The notes under the pieces: model-generated
The model's database searches: none
What the model was told of the DNA's origin: nothing
The model's input: only the letters and a program-made list of their open reading frames with translations
Position numbers and translations under genes: made by a program
Origin: Treponema sp. Marseille-Q4130
Lineage (GTDB): Bacteria; Spirochaetota; Spirochaetia; Treponematales; Treponemataceae
DNA: 64,000 nucleotides
Reading direction: 5' to 3'
Assembly: GCF_014334325.1 (NCBI RefSeq)
Contig: NZ_JACSET010000007.1
Coordinates: forward strand, 62,001 to 126,000
Shown: positions 26,711 through 36,168 of the stretch, piece by piece
Position numbering within the stretch: position 1 is the stretch's first letter
How the letters are laid out: the number at the start of each line of letters is the position of its first letter

Positions 26711-28075
26711 ATGGACAAAGCAAAACCTATGCATTCGTATAGGGGGGGGGTATTCGGTAAAGCTCTCTTTTTAAAATTAACAATTTTATTTTTCGGTATC
26801 GTGCTGACTGCCGTATCGATGGCAAGCTGCGCGAACGGATCCTCGGACACCGGCGGAACGACGATCCCGACGATACATCCCGACGAACAATGGGTCAATG
26901 AGGCCATAAGTAAAGCGGGTGCGGCTCCTACATTCATCGTAGGCACGGGAAAAACGATTACCCTTTCAGGAGACGGCTTAACGTGGACGTCAAATAACAC
27001 CGCCATCATAAACGTCGCAGGCTCACCTTCCGGAGCATACGATGTTACGCCGCCTGAAGGGAAAGCCGATGTAACCTTAACGGCAAAGGCGAAAAAGGGT
27101 GCATTTTCAAAAGAAAGAAAGTTTACCGTCGTCGTACACAAAGACTCATCGACGGTGACAGTCGCCGATCTTATAAAAAGCATCAACCTGCCTTCGGAAA
27201 CGGAAACCGACATAAACCTTCCTGCAACTATTCCGGGAGTTTCCGGCGCAAGCATAACGTGGACTTCGGATAAACCTTCCGTAATAGCCGACGACGGCAA
27301 AATAGATCCTGAAAAGCGGGATTTGCGCGACATACCCGTAAAACTTACGGCGACGCTTACTTATAACGGTACGGCGACGAAAGACTTTACCGTCGCCTTA
27401 AAGCGTCTTACGGAAATATCGGAAACTCGTACCAAGGACGGCAATACCACTACTACAAAGTGGATTTTTACCGATACCGAAATATGGTATACAAGAACAC
27501 AGACTTCAAGTTCAGAGACGAATACGTACGGCAGAAAATTTATATACCAAGACATCGATACGACTACAAAAAAACTTAAAATGCTGCGGCAAACACATGA
27601 TATGCTGAACGGAAAGTCGTACGAAATCGGCAGCTCCGAACACAAAGCTTTAGCGATAAACTCTGGAATGTCTGAAGCCGAGTATGCGGAATACGTGAAT
27701 AGGAATAAAACACCCAGACTCTGTACCTACAGCATTCGGTATCACACGACCGAAAAAACATACGTTTTTTATATAAAGGAGACGTACGACAGTTCGAAAA
27801 AATGGTTTGAACAAAGCGGCAGCTATCGGTACGACACATCGCCTTATAAATATATACGGATTGAAAAGGAAATGGGATCGGACTATCGTTTTTCGTATGA
27901 TGATAAATCCTACGTCGGAACAATAAACGCGGAAGGCACCGTCTTTACCGGCAAGGAAAAAGATAACAACGCAGACACGATTACTGTAGACATCACCGAC
28001 AATCTTGACGGCACCGTTTCGATAAGAGTCGCAGGTAGTACATATACGCTCTACTTTTACGGCAGGTATCTATAA
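26711..28075 (+). CDS. Phase-variable Ig-like-domain lipoprotein, tract in ON frame
   Basis: A 454-residue lipoprotein. GGAGG lies six bases before the ATG at 26711 (another ATG abuts it at 26708). Codons 11-14 (RGGV) are written across nine Gs, then GKALFLKL and a hydrophobic core lead to the lipobox SMASC. Residues about 60-230 contain two bacterial Ig-like modules with the TWTSNN and TWTSDKPS strands. The C-terminal half is Tyr/Thr-rich and beta-like, with no family recognised. Likely displayed on the periplasmic or outer surface. Its 5' end is homologous to the gene at 38.4 kb. Confidence 0.85.
   Translation: MDKAKPMHSYRGGVFGKALFLKLTILFFGIVLTAVSMASCANGSSDTGGTTIPTIHPDEQWVNEAISKAGAAPTFIVGTGKTITLSGDGLTWTSNNTAIINVAGSPSGAYDVTPPEGKADVTLTAKAKKGAFSKERKFTVVVHKDSSTVTVADLIKSINLPSETETDINLPATIPGVSGASITWTSDKPSVIADDGKIDPEKRDLRDIPVKLTATLTYNGTATKDFTVALKRLTEISETRTKDGNTTTTKWIFTDTEIWYTRTQTSSSETNTYGRKFIYQDIDTTTKKLKMLRQTHDMLNGKSYEIGSSEHKALAINSGMSEAEYAEYVNRNKTPRLCTYSIRYHTTEKTYVFYIKETYDSSKKWFEQSGSYRYDTSPYKYIRIEKEMGSDYRFSYDDKSYVGTINAEGTVFTGKEKDNNADTITVDITDNLDGTVSIRVAGSTYTLYFYGRYL
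26742..26750 (+). repeat. Poly-G tract (nine G) in coding sequence
   Basis: Nine consecutive Gs near codon 12 of the lipoprotein gene. With nine the signal peptide is read in frame; gain or loss of one G shifts translation to an early stop. Confidence 0.9.
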
Positions 28076-28096
28076 CAGCAAAGTTTTTCCGCTCGT

Positions 28097-28120
28097 GCCG
28101 CTGCTGCAAACGGCAGCGGC
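28097..28120. terminator. Strong hairpin after the lipoprotein gene, no T-run
   Basis: GCCGCTGC (28097-28104) pairs with GCAGCGGC (28113-28120) around an eight-base loop, 22 bases past the stop. No T-run follows on either strand, so it may only stabilise the mRNA end or assist Rho-type termination. Confidence 0.4.
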
Positions 28121-28234
28121 AAAAATCGCCGGTCGACGGATAAGCAGACTGCAAACACGGACGGTCGTATCTGTAAACGGCGACGCGTCATGCAGATTGC
28201 ACGCATCCCGCCGCAGCAATCCCCGCCGCGCGCC

Positions 28235-30265
28235 CTACACGCGTTTTGCCGATTTTTTTGCGGCGGGCTTCGACGCGTCTTGGATCGCTTTTGCATGCGC
28301 TTCGGCTTTGACGATCTCTTCGAATTCTTTGCCGTCCATCGTTTCTTTTTCGAGCAAGTACTTCGCGATGTATTCGAGCAACTCGCGGTGCTTTTTCAAA
28401 AGAGCGACGACGGATTTGTAGCGCTCGGCCATAATGCGGGCTATCTCTTCGTCGATATATTTTTGCGTTTCTTCCGAATACTCGCGCACGAGCTGCGGTT
28501 CGGCAGCCCCGTATCCCTGTCCCGATTTTCCGAGCGTAACGTTTTTAAATCGGTCGCTCATACCGTAAGCAGTGATCATTTTGCGGATCGTATCGGTTGC
28601 CCGTTGGATATCGTTTGCGGCTCCGGTCGAAATCTCGTCGAAGATAACCTGTTCGGCAGCTCGTCCGCCGAGTAGCACGTCGACTTCGTTGATCAAATCG
28701 CGTTTCGTCTCCAGTGTCTTTTCTTCTTCTTCGCGATACTGCGTAAAGCCGCCGATACCGTGAGAGCGCGGAACGACGGTGATCTTGTTGACCGGCGGAT
28801 AGTCGGGCGTAAAAGCGCCGACGAGCGCGTGTCCCGTTTCGTGGAACGCGACGATGCGCCGCTCTTTTTCGTTTTCCTTGCGCGTCTTTTTTTTGAGACC
28901 GATGCTCACTTTGTCGATCGCGTCGTTAAAATCGGACATCGTCACTTTTGCGTGCCCGTTGCGTACGGCGAGGAGAGCCGCTTCGTTTACGACGTTTGCG
29001 AGGTCGGCCCCCGCGAAACCTATCGTGCCGTGCGCAAGAGATTCGAAATCGACGTCGGAATCGAGTTTGACGTTTTTCGCGTGGATGCGCAAAATCTCTT
29101 CCCTGCCCTTGACGTCGGGACGTTCGACGGGCACTTGGCGGTCAAAGCGGCCGGGGCGCAAAAGCGCAGGATCGAGTATGTCGGGGCGGTTCGTCGCCGC
29201 TAAAATGATCAATCCTTTTTCGTTATCGAAGCCGTCCATTTCGACGAGGAGCTGGTTGAGCGTCTGTTCGCGTTCGTCGTTGCCGCCGAGGTTGTTCATG
29301 CGGCTTTTGCCGATCGCATCGAGTTCGTCGATAAAGATGATGCACGGCGCTTTTTCCCGCGCTTGGCGGAAGAGGTCGCGCACGCGGCTCGCACCGACGC
29401 CGACGAACATTTCTACGAAGTCCGAACCGGAAATGCGGAAAAAGGGCACGCCCGCTTCTCCCGCGACAGCGCGCGCAAGGAGGGTTTTACCCGTACCCGG
29501 AGGTCCGACGAGCAGCACGCCCTTCGGGATCTTACCGCCGATGTCGGTATATTTTTTCGGCTGCTTTAAAAAATCGACGACTTCGATAAGCTCGTCTTTC
29601 GCTTCGTCCACGCCCGCAACGTCGGAAAAGCGCGTTTTCACTTTCCCCTCTTCGACGGCTTTCGCGCGCGACTGCCCCGCGCCGAAAATGCTTCCCATAC
29701 CGCCGCCCATGCCGCTTCCCATCTTTCGAAGCACTAAAAAATACATGATAAAAATAAAAACGATCGGTATCAAATTAACAAGGATCGGAAGCAGGTAATT
29801 GTTTTGCCGGAGCACGAATTTATAATCGACGCCCTTTTCGTTCATCAGTTCGATGAGTCCTTCGCTTAGGCCCAGTACGCCGAGCGTTTTGTATTCCTGC
29901 CGGCTGCGCGTTTGAACGGGAAAAAGCATATAGCCTTTCGCGCTCTGCTCCGAAGAAACTGCGCGCTCGGGACCGTAGCCCGTAAAATAGGTTTCGCCGA
30001 GTTCGACCGAAACGATCTTTCCGTCTTCGATGAGGCGGCGGAATTCGGAAAAATCCACGAGGTTGTCGGGCTTGGACATGACGAACATATTGACCAGCGC
30101 AAGCACCGCAAGCACGAGGAGCATAAGCGCCCACAGCGGAAACCGCGAGCGGTTATTGTCATCGTCTTTTTTCTTTTTATCGTTGTTGTCCGGCCCTGCA
30201 AATTTAAAAAAATTGTACGGATCGTCTTTATTGTCGTCTTTTTTATCTTTGATTTCATCGCTCAT
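28235..30265 (-). CDS. ftsH: ATP-dependent zinc metalloprotease FtsH
   Basis: A 676-residue membrane AAA+ protease. After a charged Lys/Asp-rich N-terminus, two membrane helices (about residues 42-60 and 155-180) frame the periplasmic part. Then come the AAA domain (Walker [20 protein letters not shown], the second region of homology) and the M41 zinc motif HETGH. It degrades misfolded membrane and regulatory proteins. GAGG precedes the ATG at 30265; a start nine codons upstream lacks a site. It ends in a Lys/Ala-rich tail. Confidence 0.97.
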   Translation of the reverse strand: MSDEIKDKKDDNKDDPYNFFKFAGPDNNDKKKKDDDNNRSRFPLWALMLLVLAVLALVNMFVMSKPDNLVDFSEFRRLIEDGKIVSVELGETYFTGYGPERAVSSEQSAKGYMLFPVQTRSRQEYKTLGVLGLSEGLIELMNEKGVDYKFVLRQNNYLLPILVNLIPIVFIFIMYFLVLRKMGSGMGGGMGSIFGAGQSRAKAVEEGKVKTRFSDVAGVDEAKDELIEVVDFLKQPKKYTDIGGKIPKGVLLVGPPGTGKTLLARAVAGEAGVPFFRISGSDFVEMFVGVGASRVRDLFRQAREKAPCIIFIDELDAIGKSRMNNLGGNDEREQTLNQLLVEMDGFDNEKGLIILAATNRPDILDPALLRPGRFDRQVPVERPDVKGREEILRIHAKNVKLDSDVDFESLAHGTIGFAGADLANVVNEAALLAVRNGHAKVTMSDFNDAIDKVSIGLKKKTRKENEKERRIVAFHETGHALVGAFTPDYPPVNKITVVPRSHGIGGFTQYREEEEKTLETKRDLINEVDVLLGGRAAEQVIFDEISTGAANDIQRATDTIRKMITAYGMSDRFKNVTLGKSGQGYGAAEPQLVREYSEETQKYIDEEIARIMAERYKSVVALLKKHRELLEYIAKYLLEKETMDGKEFEEIVKAEAHAKAIQDASKPAAKKSAKRV

Positions 30266-30360
30266 CAAAAACCTCACTGGAATACGTTTCACTCATTTAA
30301 ATATACGCAATATCGCCGCCTTTGTCGACACAAAAACGCTTGCGCCGAATGAATTTCGTA

Positions 30361-30387
30361 TAAAGTTCCGTTTTCAAATACCGATAC
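30361..30387 (+). promoter_or_regulatory. Sigma-28 (FliA) flagellar promoter for fliS
   Basis: TAAAGTTC (30361-30368), exactly 11 bases, ACCGATAC (30380-30387). This matches the consensus TAAAGTTT-N11-GCCGATAA at 13 of 16 positions. It points to the fliS gene at 30451, a late flagellar gene. Confidence 0.7.
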
Positions 30388-30450
30388 TCATATACGGATG
30401 ACTGTTATCCCGACGAAATATCCCGCCGCATGGGTACACGGAGGTTGAAC

Positions 30451-30891
30451 ATGGGCTACAATCAAGCGTATAATGCATATAAAAATACGAATATCCGCAC
30501 GGCAAGTCAGGGGCATCTCATCGTGTTGCTCTATGAGGGAGCGGTACGCCAGCTCACGGCAGCAGCCGATATGTTCGATTCGGCAAACGCCATAAAAGCG
30601 CGCGATATCGAAAAATTCAATAACTGTCTGCAAAAAGCGCAGGCGATCATCACGGAGCTGCAAGTATCGCTCGATATGGACAGGGGCGGCGAAATCGCAA
30701 AAAATCTCATGTCGCTGTACATATTTTTCAATAACGAACTCATGTCGGCCAACATCAACCGCGACAAAAAAAAGGTCGATTTTGTGCTGTCGATGCTGAC
30801 GGAACTTTCCGACGCGTGGCGGCAGGCGGCAAGCAGCACGGCAAATGCACCGGCGGCGACGGTCGCAAACTCGCTGAATATAGAAGGCTGA
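30451..30891 (+). CDS. fliS: Flagellar export chaperone FliS
   Basis: A 146-residue helical chaperone that binds flagellin C-termini in the cytoplasm and prevents early polymerisation. The family start GYNQAYNAYKNTNIRTASQGHLIVLLYEGAVRQL is plain. GGAGG stands six bases before the ATG at 30451; an in-frame ATG at 30430 is upstream of that site. It is followed by a FlgN-like chaperone gene. Confidence 0.95.
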   Translation: MGYNQAYNAYKNTNIRTASQGHLIVLLYEGAVRQLTAAADMFDSANAIKARDIEKFNNCLQKAQAIITELQVSLDMDRGGEIAKNLMSLYIFFNNELMSANINRDKKKVDFVLSMLTELSDAWRQAASSTANAPAATVANSLNIEG

Positions 30892-30905
30892 ATCGAGGAA
30901 AACTC

Positions 30906-31385
30906 ATGCATAAACTTTCACAAAACGAAATAGACGAACGGGTCGCCGTACTCAAACGCTTTAAAACGCTACTCGTACAGCAGCGCGATAAATTCCGCGA
31001 ATACCTCTTAGTGCTCGAAAAACAGCAAACGTCGATCACGGAAGAAAACACCGACGCCCTCATCGCGCATACGGAGCTCGAACAGCAAGTCGTTTCGAAT
31101 ATCGCCGGTCTGCAAAAAGTGATCGTACCGATGTCGGAAATGTATTCGTCGATCAGGAGTTCCGCCGAGGCCGACGAAACCCGCGCCCTCGAATCGATTC
31201 AAAAAGACCTTGCACACTTACAGTCCCAAGTCCTCGCCCAAAACGAAAAGAACCGCAGCCTGCTCCGAGTCCACATCGCAAACATTCAAACTCAGATGGA
31301 GCGCATTAAAAATCCGTACCGCGGAAGCAGGAGCGTGTATGCGCAAAAGCAAAGCGTCGGAAGTTTCGTCGAAGTGCAGGCGTAA
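30906..31385 (+). CDS. FlgN-family flagellar chaperone
   Basis: A 159-residue, almost wholly helical protein. It has the FlgN pattern: LVQQRDKFREYLLVLEKQQTSITEENTDALIAHTELEQQVVSNIAGLQK, then a second long helix and a basic tail (NPYRGSRSVYAQKQ). FlgN escorts hook-associated proteins FlgK/FlgL. GAGGA precedes the ATG at 30906, 14 bases after fliS, so the two are co-transcribed. The family assignment rests on pattern and neighbour. Confidence 0.8.
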   Translation: MHKLSQNEIDERVAVLKRFKTLLVQQRDKFREYLLVLEKQQTSITEENTDALIAHTELEQQVVSNIAGLQKVIVPMSEMYSSIRSSAEADETRALESIQKDLAHLQSQVLAQNEKNRSLLRVHIANIQTQMERIKNPYRGSRSVYAQKQSVGSFVEVQA

Positions 31386-31391
31386 GAGGGC

Positions 31392-31910
31392 ATGATCGCA
31401 CTCATCGCGGCATACGCAAAAAACCGCGCGATCGGAAAAGACGGAAAGCTCCCGTGGAAATTAACAAAGGAACTGCATCATTTCCGCGATGTGACTTCGG
31501 GCAATGTCGTCGTCATGGGACGAAAGACGTTCGAATCGCTCGGAAAACCGCTTAAAGGCAGAACGACGATCGTCCTTTCGAAAAGTAAAATCATTTCCGA
31601 AAGACAGATGCCCGACGCAAAGCTCTACGGAGCGAGAAGCATAGACGAAGCTCTTTTTCTTTCGGAAACACTTGCAACGAAAAGCGATCCTCCCCCCGAC
31701 ATCTTTTTTGCCGGCGGCGAAGCGGTCTACGCCGAAGCGCTGCCGTTTTGCAGCGCACTTTACATAACGGAGATCGACGCATACGTCGACGGCGACGCCT
31801 TTTTTCCGGACTTCGACGAAGCGCTCTTCGACAAAAAAATTATCAAAAAGATAAGCGACGATACCCTGCCCTACACATACATTCTGTACACGAAAAAAGC
31901 GCGCGATTGA
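31392..31910 (+). CDS. folA: Dihydrofolate reductase
   Basis: A 172-residue DHFR that reduces dihydrofolate with NADPH for thymidylate, purine and Met synthesis. Seen: MIALIAAYAKNRAIGKDGKLPW (active-site Trp and loop), VVMGRKTFESLGKPLKGRTTIVLS and FFAGGEAVYAEALPF. It is six bases downstream of the FlgN-like gene and so seems to ride on the flagellar unit. Confidence 0.95.
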   Translation: MIALIAAYAKNRAIGKDGKLPWKLTKELHHFRDVTSGNVVVMGRKTFESLGKPLKGRTTIVLSKSKIISERQMPDAKLYGARSIDEALFLSETLATKSDPPPDIFFAGGEAVYAEALPFCSALYITEIDAYVDGDAFFPDFDEALFDKKIIKKISDDTLPYTYILYTKKARD

Positions 31911-31966
31911 CCGTCCGAACAAACAGGCGCAGCGGATTCCGCGCTCTCCTGTAGGCATACACACAC

Positions 31967-31999
31967 AAAAAAAAGCGCAAAAAAAAAGCGCAAAAAAAA
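31967..31999 (+). repeat. A-tract direct repeat upstream of response-regulator promoter
   Basis: A8-GCGC-A9-GCGC-A8, a 13-base unit repeated, ending four bases before the -35 box at 32003. It could act as an UP element or bent DNA, and its length may vary by slippage. Confidence 0.75.
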
Positions 32000-32002
32000 T
32001 GC

Positions 32003-32029
32003 TTGTCAATTTATATATTTGCGTATAAA
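32003..32029 (+). promoter_or_regulatory. Promoter of the response-regulator/kinase operon
   Basis: TTGTCA (32003-32008), 15 bases, TATAAA (32024-32029). The ATG at 32041 follows after 11 bases, with no ribosome site. A second -10-like TATAAT (32034-32039) abuts the ATG but is too close unless translation begins further in. Confidence 0.5.
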
Positions 32030-32040
32030 ATGATATAATT

Positions 32041-33288
32041 ATGAAGAATGTTCTGCTGATAGATGCATCCCCCCTTTTTAGAGAGTTTTTGAAGGACAAA
32101 CTTTCTGCAGAAAAAGTTTCGGTTACGGTGACGCAGGGAAAACGCGACGCCTTTATCAAAATGATTTCGATCCTGCCCGATCTCATCATCTATGAAATAC
32201 AGGACGATTTTTCCGAATTGTTGCGCTTTTTGGAAAAAAAACGCGCGGATCCGAATGCCGTCCGCATTCCGATGATCGTCTCAGGTCCCGTCGCCGACCG
32301 TACTAAACTCTCGCAGTTTGCGCAGTTCGGCGTCACCAAATATTTTACCAAACCGATAAAATTCGATATTTTTTTCGAAGCGGTCGGACAGATCCTATCT
32401 CTCGCGTTTTCCATGGATACGACCCAGTGCGTACTCGACATCCACCGAAACGGCGATATCATCTTCATAGAAATCGCCGACGGGTTGAATCGGGAAAAGC
32501 TCGCGCTGCTCAAATATAAGCTGACGGAGATGATCGACGCGGGACAACTGGATGCTCCGAAGATAATCCTGATGCTGACGAATCTCGATCTTTCTTTCGT
32601 CGACGGATCGAATATCGAACTGCTGCTGGACAATGTGCTTGCCGACCCGAAAGTGCAGCCCAAAAACGTGAAAGTGCTTTCGCTCAATTCTTTTATCCGC
32701 GAGCTGATTGCGGGGCATCCCCAATACGACGGCATCGAAGTCGTAACCGAACTCTCTCACGTCCTCAATTCGCTCATCGACAGCAGCGCGGGTTCAAGCG
32801 TTTCCGAATTGGTCGAGGAAAAACTTTTGACGCCGATGCGCGAGCCGTCGCAGGATTCCATCGATACGCGTTTTTATTCCGACTTGGGTGTCGAACAGGA
32901 CGACAGCGAAACCGTCGGAAACGTTTTGCGCATCGCGCTCGTGGACGACGACGCTGTCGTTTTGAAGCTTTTGGAAAGCGCGTTCAGAGCCGTAAGCGCG
33001 ACCTGCGATCTGTATTCCAGCGGAGCGGAGTTTTTAACGGGCATCAACAAACACCGCTATGATCTCGCCGTCGTCGACATACTGATGCCCGGTATTTCGG
33101 GTTTCGATATTTTGGCGCGATTGGGCAACACCGCACACGGCGTTCCGATCATCATCTATTCGCAGACGACAAAGCGCGAAGACGTCATACGCGCGCTCAG
33201 CCTCGGCGCAAAGCACTATCTAGTAAAACCGCAAAAACCCGAAGTCATCGTACAAAAGGCGATAGAGCTGCTCCATGGAAAAATCTAA
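32041..33288 (+). CDS. Double-receiver response regulator with central STAS-like domain
   Basis: A 415-residue protein in three parts. Receiver 1 (1-120) has D8 and K104, but the phospho-acceptor Asp is replaced by Glu (E52 in LIIYEIQDD), so it may be locked or non-phosphorylatable. The middle (about 125-240) looks like a STAS/anti-sigma-antagonist-type fold (VLDIHRNGDIIFIEIADGLN...LTNLDLSFVDGSNIELLL). Receiver 2 (about 297-412) is complete (LVDDDAVV, VVDILMPG, YLVKPQ). No DNA-binding domain is present, so output is probably by protein contact. It overlaps the kinase gene by 14 bases. Confidence 0.8.
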   Translation: MKNVLLIDASPLFREFLKDKLSAEKVSVTVTQGKRDAFIKMISILPDLIIYEIQDDFSELLRFLEKKRADPNAVRIPMIVSGPVADRTKLSQFAQFGVTKYFTKPIKFDIFFEAVGQILSLAFSMDTTQCVLDIHRNGDIIFIEIADGLNREKLALLKYKLTEMIDAGQLDAPKIILMLTNLDLSFVDGSNIELLLDNVLADPKVQPKNVKVLSLNSFIRELIAGHPQYDGIEVVTELSHVLNSLIDSSAGSSVSELVEEKLLTPMREPSQDSIDTRFYSDLGVEQDDSETVGNVLRIALVDDDAVVLKLLESAFRAVSATCDLYSSGAEFLTGINKHRYDLAVVDILMPGISGFDILARLGNTAHGVPIIIYSQTTKREDVIRALSLGAKHYLVKPQKPEVIVQKAIELLHGKI

Positions 33289-35254
33289 TATCGATCCCGA
33301 CCAGCGATTAACGTTTCTTGCGAACACCGTACACGAAATCCGTACGCCGGTGCAGACGATCATCGGCACGCTCGAACTGCTTTCCGATACGAAGCTCAAC
33401 AACGAACAGCAGGAATACGTGCGCCAAATTCAATTCAGCACGAATGTTCTGCTCTCGCTCGTCAACGACATACTCGATTTTACGAAAATCAAATCGCGGC
33501 AGATCACCCTCGAATCGATTCCGTATGATGTCGTCGCTCTCACCGAACAGGTCGTCGACCTCGTCAGTATGGAAGCGTTCGGCAAAGGCATAGAGCTCGT
33601 CGTCGATTCCGACTACAAACTGCCGCAGCTTATCGTCGGAGATCCGACGCGCATTCAGCAAGTACTCCTCAATATTATTAAAAATGCCGTCAAGTTCACG
33701 CAATCGGGCTATATTCACGTAGCGCTTAAGTGCAAAGATAAAAAAATGCTGCTCTTTGAAATAGCGGATACCGGCATCGGCATTCCGAAAGAAAAACAGG
33801 GGCAGCTTTTTACCGATTATTATCAGGCGGAAACCTCGACGACGCGCAAGTACGGCGGAACGGGTTTGGGACTGGCGATATGCAAAGGACTCGTCACGGC
33901 GATGAACGGCGACATAGGCGTACGCACGAATCCCGACGGCGGCTCCGTTTTTTGGTTTACCGTTCCCTTTGCCGCGGCACAAAATCTGCCGGTTCCGAAC
34001 ACGATAGTCGCCGCCCCTCCGAATACGCGCATCCTAATCGTCGACGACAGCCTCCTCGCGGTAAACAGCATGCGCCAAAAATTCAATTCGTTCGGTTTGC
34101 ACAATATCGCCCATGCAAAAGACGCGGCGGAAGCGCTGCTGAAAATGAAAAACGCAAACCACCTCGGAAAACCCTTTTCACTCGTTTTTATCGATATGAG
34201 TTTGCCGAAAGTGGACGGCTGGCACCTCGCATGGGAAATCAAAGAGTGCAATTTTACCGACACAAAATTATATCTGCTCGTTCCCGAAGGTCAGATGGGT
34301 GCCGAAGCGAAGATGAAGCTCATTAATCTGTTCAACGGCTATCTCTACAAACCGGTGAAACGCCATCTCGTGCAGTCACTGCTCAACGACATTTACGACG
34401 TACCGACCGACCTCGAAACCGTCGACGCAAAACAGACGAAGGCGAGCGAAGCGGCCGTCCCTGAAAATGGAACAAACATCACAGAGGGCATCACGGTGCT
34501 CGTCGCTGAAGATCATCCGCTCAACAGAAAACTGATCATAACGTTCTTAACAAAATTGGGTGCGCCGGTCATCGAAGCGGAAAACGGAAAGCAAGCCGTT
34601 GAAGCCGTCGAAAAAAACCGCGCGATCAATATGATCTTTATGGACATTCAAATGCCGATCATGGACGGCATCGAAGCGTCGAAAAAAATCAGAGCAAGCG
34701 GTTATACCGGCATCATCGTCGCGTGTACGGCAAACAACGATGAAGACGATTTCGATCTGTACCGCAAAATCGGCATGAACGACATCCTTGTCAAACCTTT
34801 TAAAAGGGACGATATAAAAACACTTATCGAAAAATGGCACACGGTTATCGAACTGCCCGTCGCGCCGAAAATCACGATGCTCGACAGCATGATGGCGCCG
34901 ACGAATACCGCGTGGAATCAAAAAGACTTCGAAGACACGATCGGCGGCGATAGGACGCTCGGCAGGGAACTCATTGCCGAATACCGCAAACAGCTTGCCG
35001 CCCTTTTGCACGACGCGGAAAAAGCCGTCGCCGAAAAAAACTTCGACGAACTGCGCCGCATCGGTCACACAATCAAAGGCAGCTCCGCCGCGATTTCCGC
35101 GAACGCGCTCGCAAACAGGGGCGCGCGCATCGACGAAGATGCGAAAAGGCACGACATCGAAAACGTGCAAAACGATTTTTCGGCGTTGAAAGACGAATTG
35201 ACGGTTTTCGAAATCAATTCGGATATATGGCAGCACGAGCGCACCGAAAACTAA
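33275..35254 (+). CDS. Cytoplasmic hybrid histidine kinase with two receivers and Hpt
   Basis: A 659-residue kinase without membrane helices or an evident sensor domain. Order: HisKA with H20 (LANTVHEIRTPVQT), HATPase (NIIKNAVKFTQSG, DTGIGIP, GGTGLGLAICKGL), receiver 1 from about 250 (LIVDDS, VFIDMSLP), receiver 2 from about 407 (VAEDHP, IFMDIQMPIMDG, LVKPF) and an Hpt domain (RRIGHTIKGSSAA, His near 596). A full phosphorelay on one chain, with the adjacent regulator as likely partner. With no sensor of its own it may depend on a partner protein. Confidence 0.9.
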   Translation: MEKSNIDPDQRLTFLANTVHEIRTPVQTIIGTLELLSDTKLNNEQQEYVRQIQFSTNVLLSLVNDILDFTKIKSRQITLESIPYDVVALTEQVVDLVSMEAFGKGIELVVDSDYKLPQLIVGDPTRIQQVLLNIIKNAVKFTQSGYIHVALKCKDKKMLLFEIADTGIGIPKEKQGQLFTDYYQAETSTTRKYGGTGLGLAICKGLVTAMNGDIGVRTNPDGGSVFWFTVPFAAAQNLPVPNTIVAAPPNTRILIVDDSLLAVNSMRQKFNSFGLHNIAHAKDAAEALLKMKNANHLGKPFSLVFIDMSLPKVDGWHLAWEIKECNFTDTKLYLLVPEGQMGAEAKMKLINLFNGYLYKPVKRHLVQSLLNDIYDVPTDLETVDAKQTKASEAAVPENGTNITEGITVLVAEDHPLNRKLIITFLTKLGAPVIEAENGKQAVEAVEKNRAINMIFMDIQMPIMDGIEASKKIRASGYTGIIVACTANNDEDDFDLYRKIGMNDILVKPFKRDDIKTLIEKWHTVIELPVAPKITMLDSMMAPTNTAWNQKDFEDTIGGDRTLGRELIAEYRKQLAALLHDAEKAVAEKNFDELRRIGHTIKGSSAAISANALANRGARIDEDAKRHDIENVQNDFSALKDELTVFEINSDIWQHERTEN

Positions 35255-35276
35255 CGCAGGATACGGCAGGAAAGCG

Positions 35277-36110
35277 ATGAAAACAAATTACCACATGCAC
35301 ACGACATTTTGCGACGGGAGCGATACGGTCGAAGCGATGGCTCTGGCTGCATTCGAAAAGCGATTCGACATAATCGGATTTTCAAGCCACAGCATGTACC
35401 CCTTTGCCGGCGACTGCCACATAGCTCCGCGAGAATTTAATAATTACGTAAACGCTGTGCGGAACGCGGCAAAAGCATACGAGGGACGCATGCGGATTTT
35501 GCTCGGCTTCGAAGTCGAATATATGCCCGGGCTTTCGATTCCGCGCATGAGCGATTATGCCGCTTTTCAGCCCGACTATCTCATCGGCTCGGTGCACTAT
35601 CTCATAACGGAAAACGGAACCTTTTCCGTCGACGATAAAACCGAAAACGTCAAAGAGGGACTCGAACGTTTTTTCAACGGCAACGCAAAAGAAGCGGTGT
35701 GTATGTATTTTTCGCTGCAGCGCGAAATGCTGCAAAAGGGCGATTTTCTCATCTGGGGACATCCCGACGTTATCAGAAAAAGAAACGGCATCCTGCATTT
35801 TTTCGACGAAAACGAAAGCTGGTACCGAAGCGAACTCGTCGCGACGGCGAATTCGGCAAAGCATGCCGGCGTCATCGCCGAAATCAACACGGGCGGCATT
35901 GCCCGCGGCGCGATCGACGACGTCTATCCGTCCGCAGATTTTCTTTCGCTGCTCCATACCTCGGGCGTTCCCGTCATGATCAACTCCGATGCGCACAAAG
36001 CGGCAGACATCGACTGCGCGTTCGACAGAGCCGAAGCAGCGGCGAAAAAAGCGGGCTACACCGAAGTTTCGTTTTTGGATGAAGGCGTTATAAAGCACAG
36101 AAAGATCTAG
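35277..36110 (+). CDS. PHP-domain histidinol-phosphatase (HisK type)
   Basis: A 277-residue PHP phosphoesterase. The metal ligands are visible in YHMHTTFCDGSDT, GFSSHSMYPF, GFEVEYMPG, GSVHYL, WGHPD and NSDAHK. Relatives (HisJ/HisK) hydrolyse histidinol phosphate, but no other his gene is in the window, so another phosphate ester may be the substrate. AGGAAAG precedes the ATG. It follows the kinase by 22 bases and may share its transcript. Confidence 0.85.
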   Translation: MKTNYHMHTTFCDGSDTVEAMALAAFEKRFDIIGFSSHSMYPFAGDCHIAPREFNNYVNAVRNAAKAYEGRMRILLGFEVEYMPGLSIPRMSDYAAFQPDYLIGSVHYLITENGTFSVDDKTENVKEGLERFFNGNAKEAVCMYFSLQREMLQKGDFLIWGHPDVIRKRNGILHFFDENESWYRSELVATANSAKHAGVIAEINTGGIARGAIDDVYPSADFLSLLHTSGVPVMINSDAHKAADIDCAFDRAEAAAKKAGYTEVSFLDEGVIKHRKI

Positions 36111-36168
36111 GCTGAATAAATAAGTTGCAATGACTTAATTTCAAACATGGCATAATAGCTGTCCAAAT

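Noticed and set aside
28097-28120. Calling the 28.1 kb hairpin a rho-independent terminator with confidence
   Set aside because: No T-run follows on either strand, so it is listed at low confidence only.
32034-32039. TATAAT directly before the ATG at 32041 as the main -10 box
   Set aside because: It would start transcription inside the coding region; TATAAA at 32024 with TTGTCA fits better.
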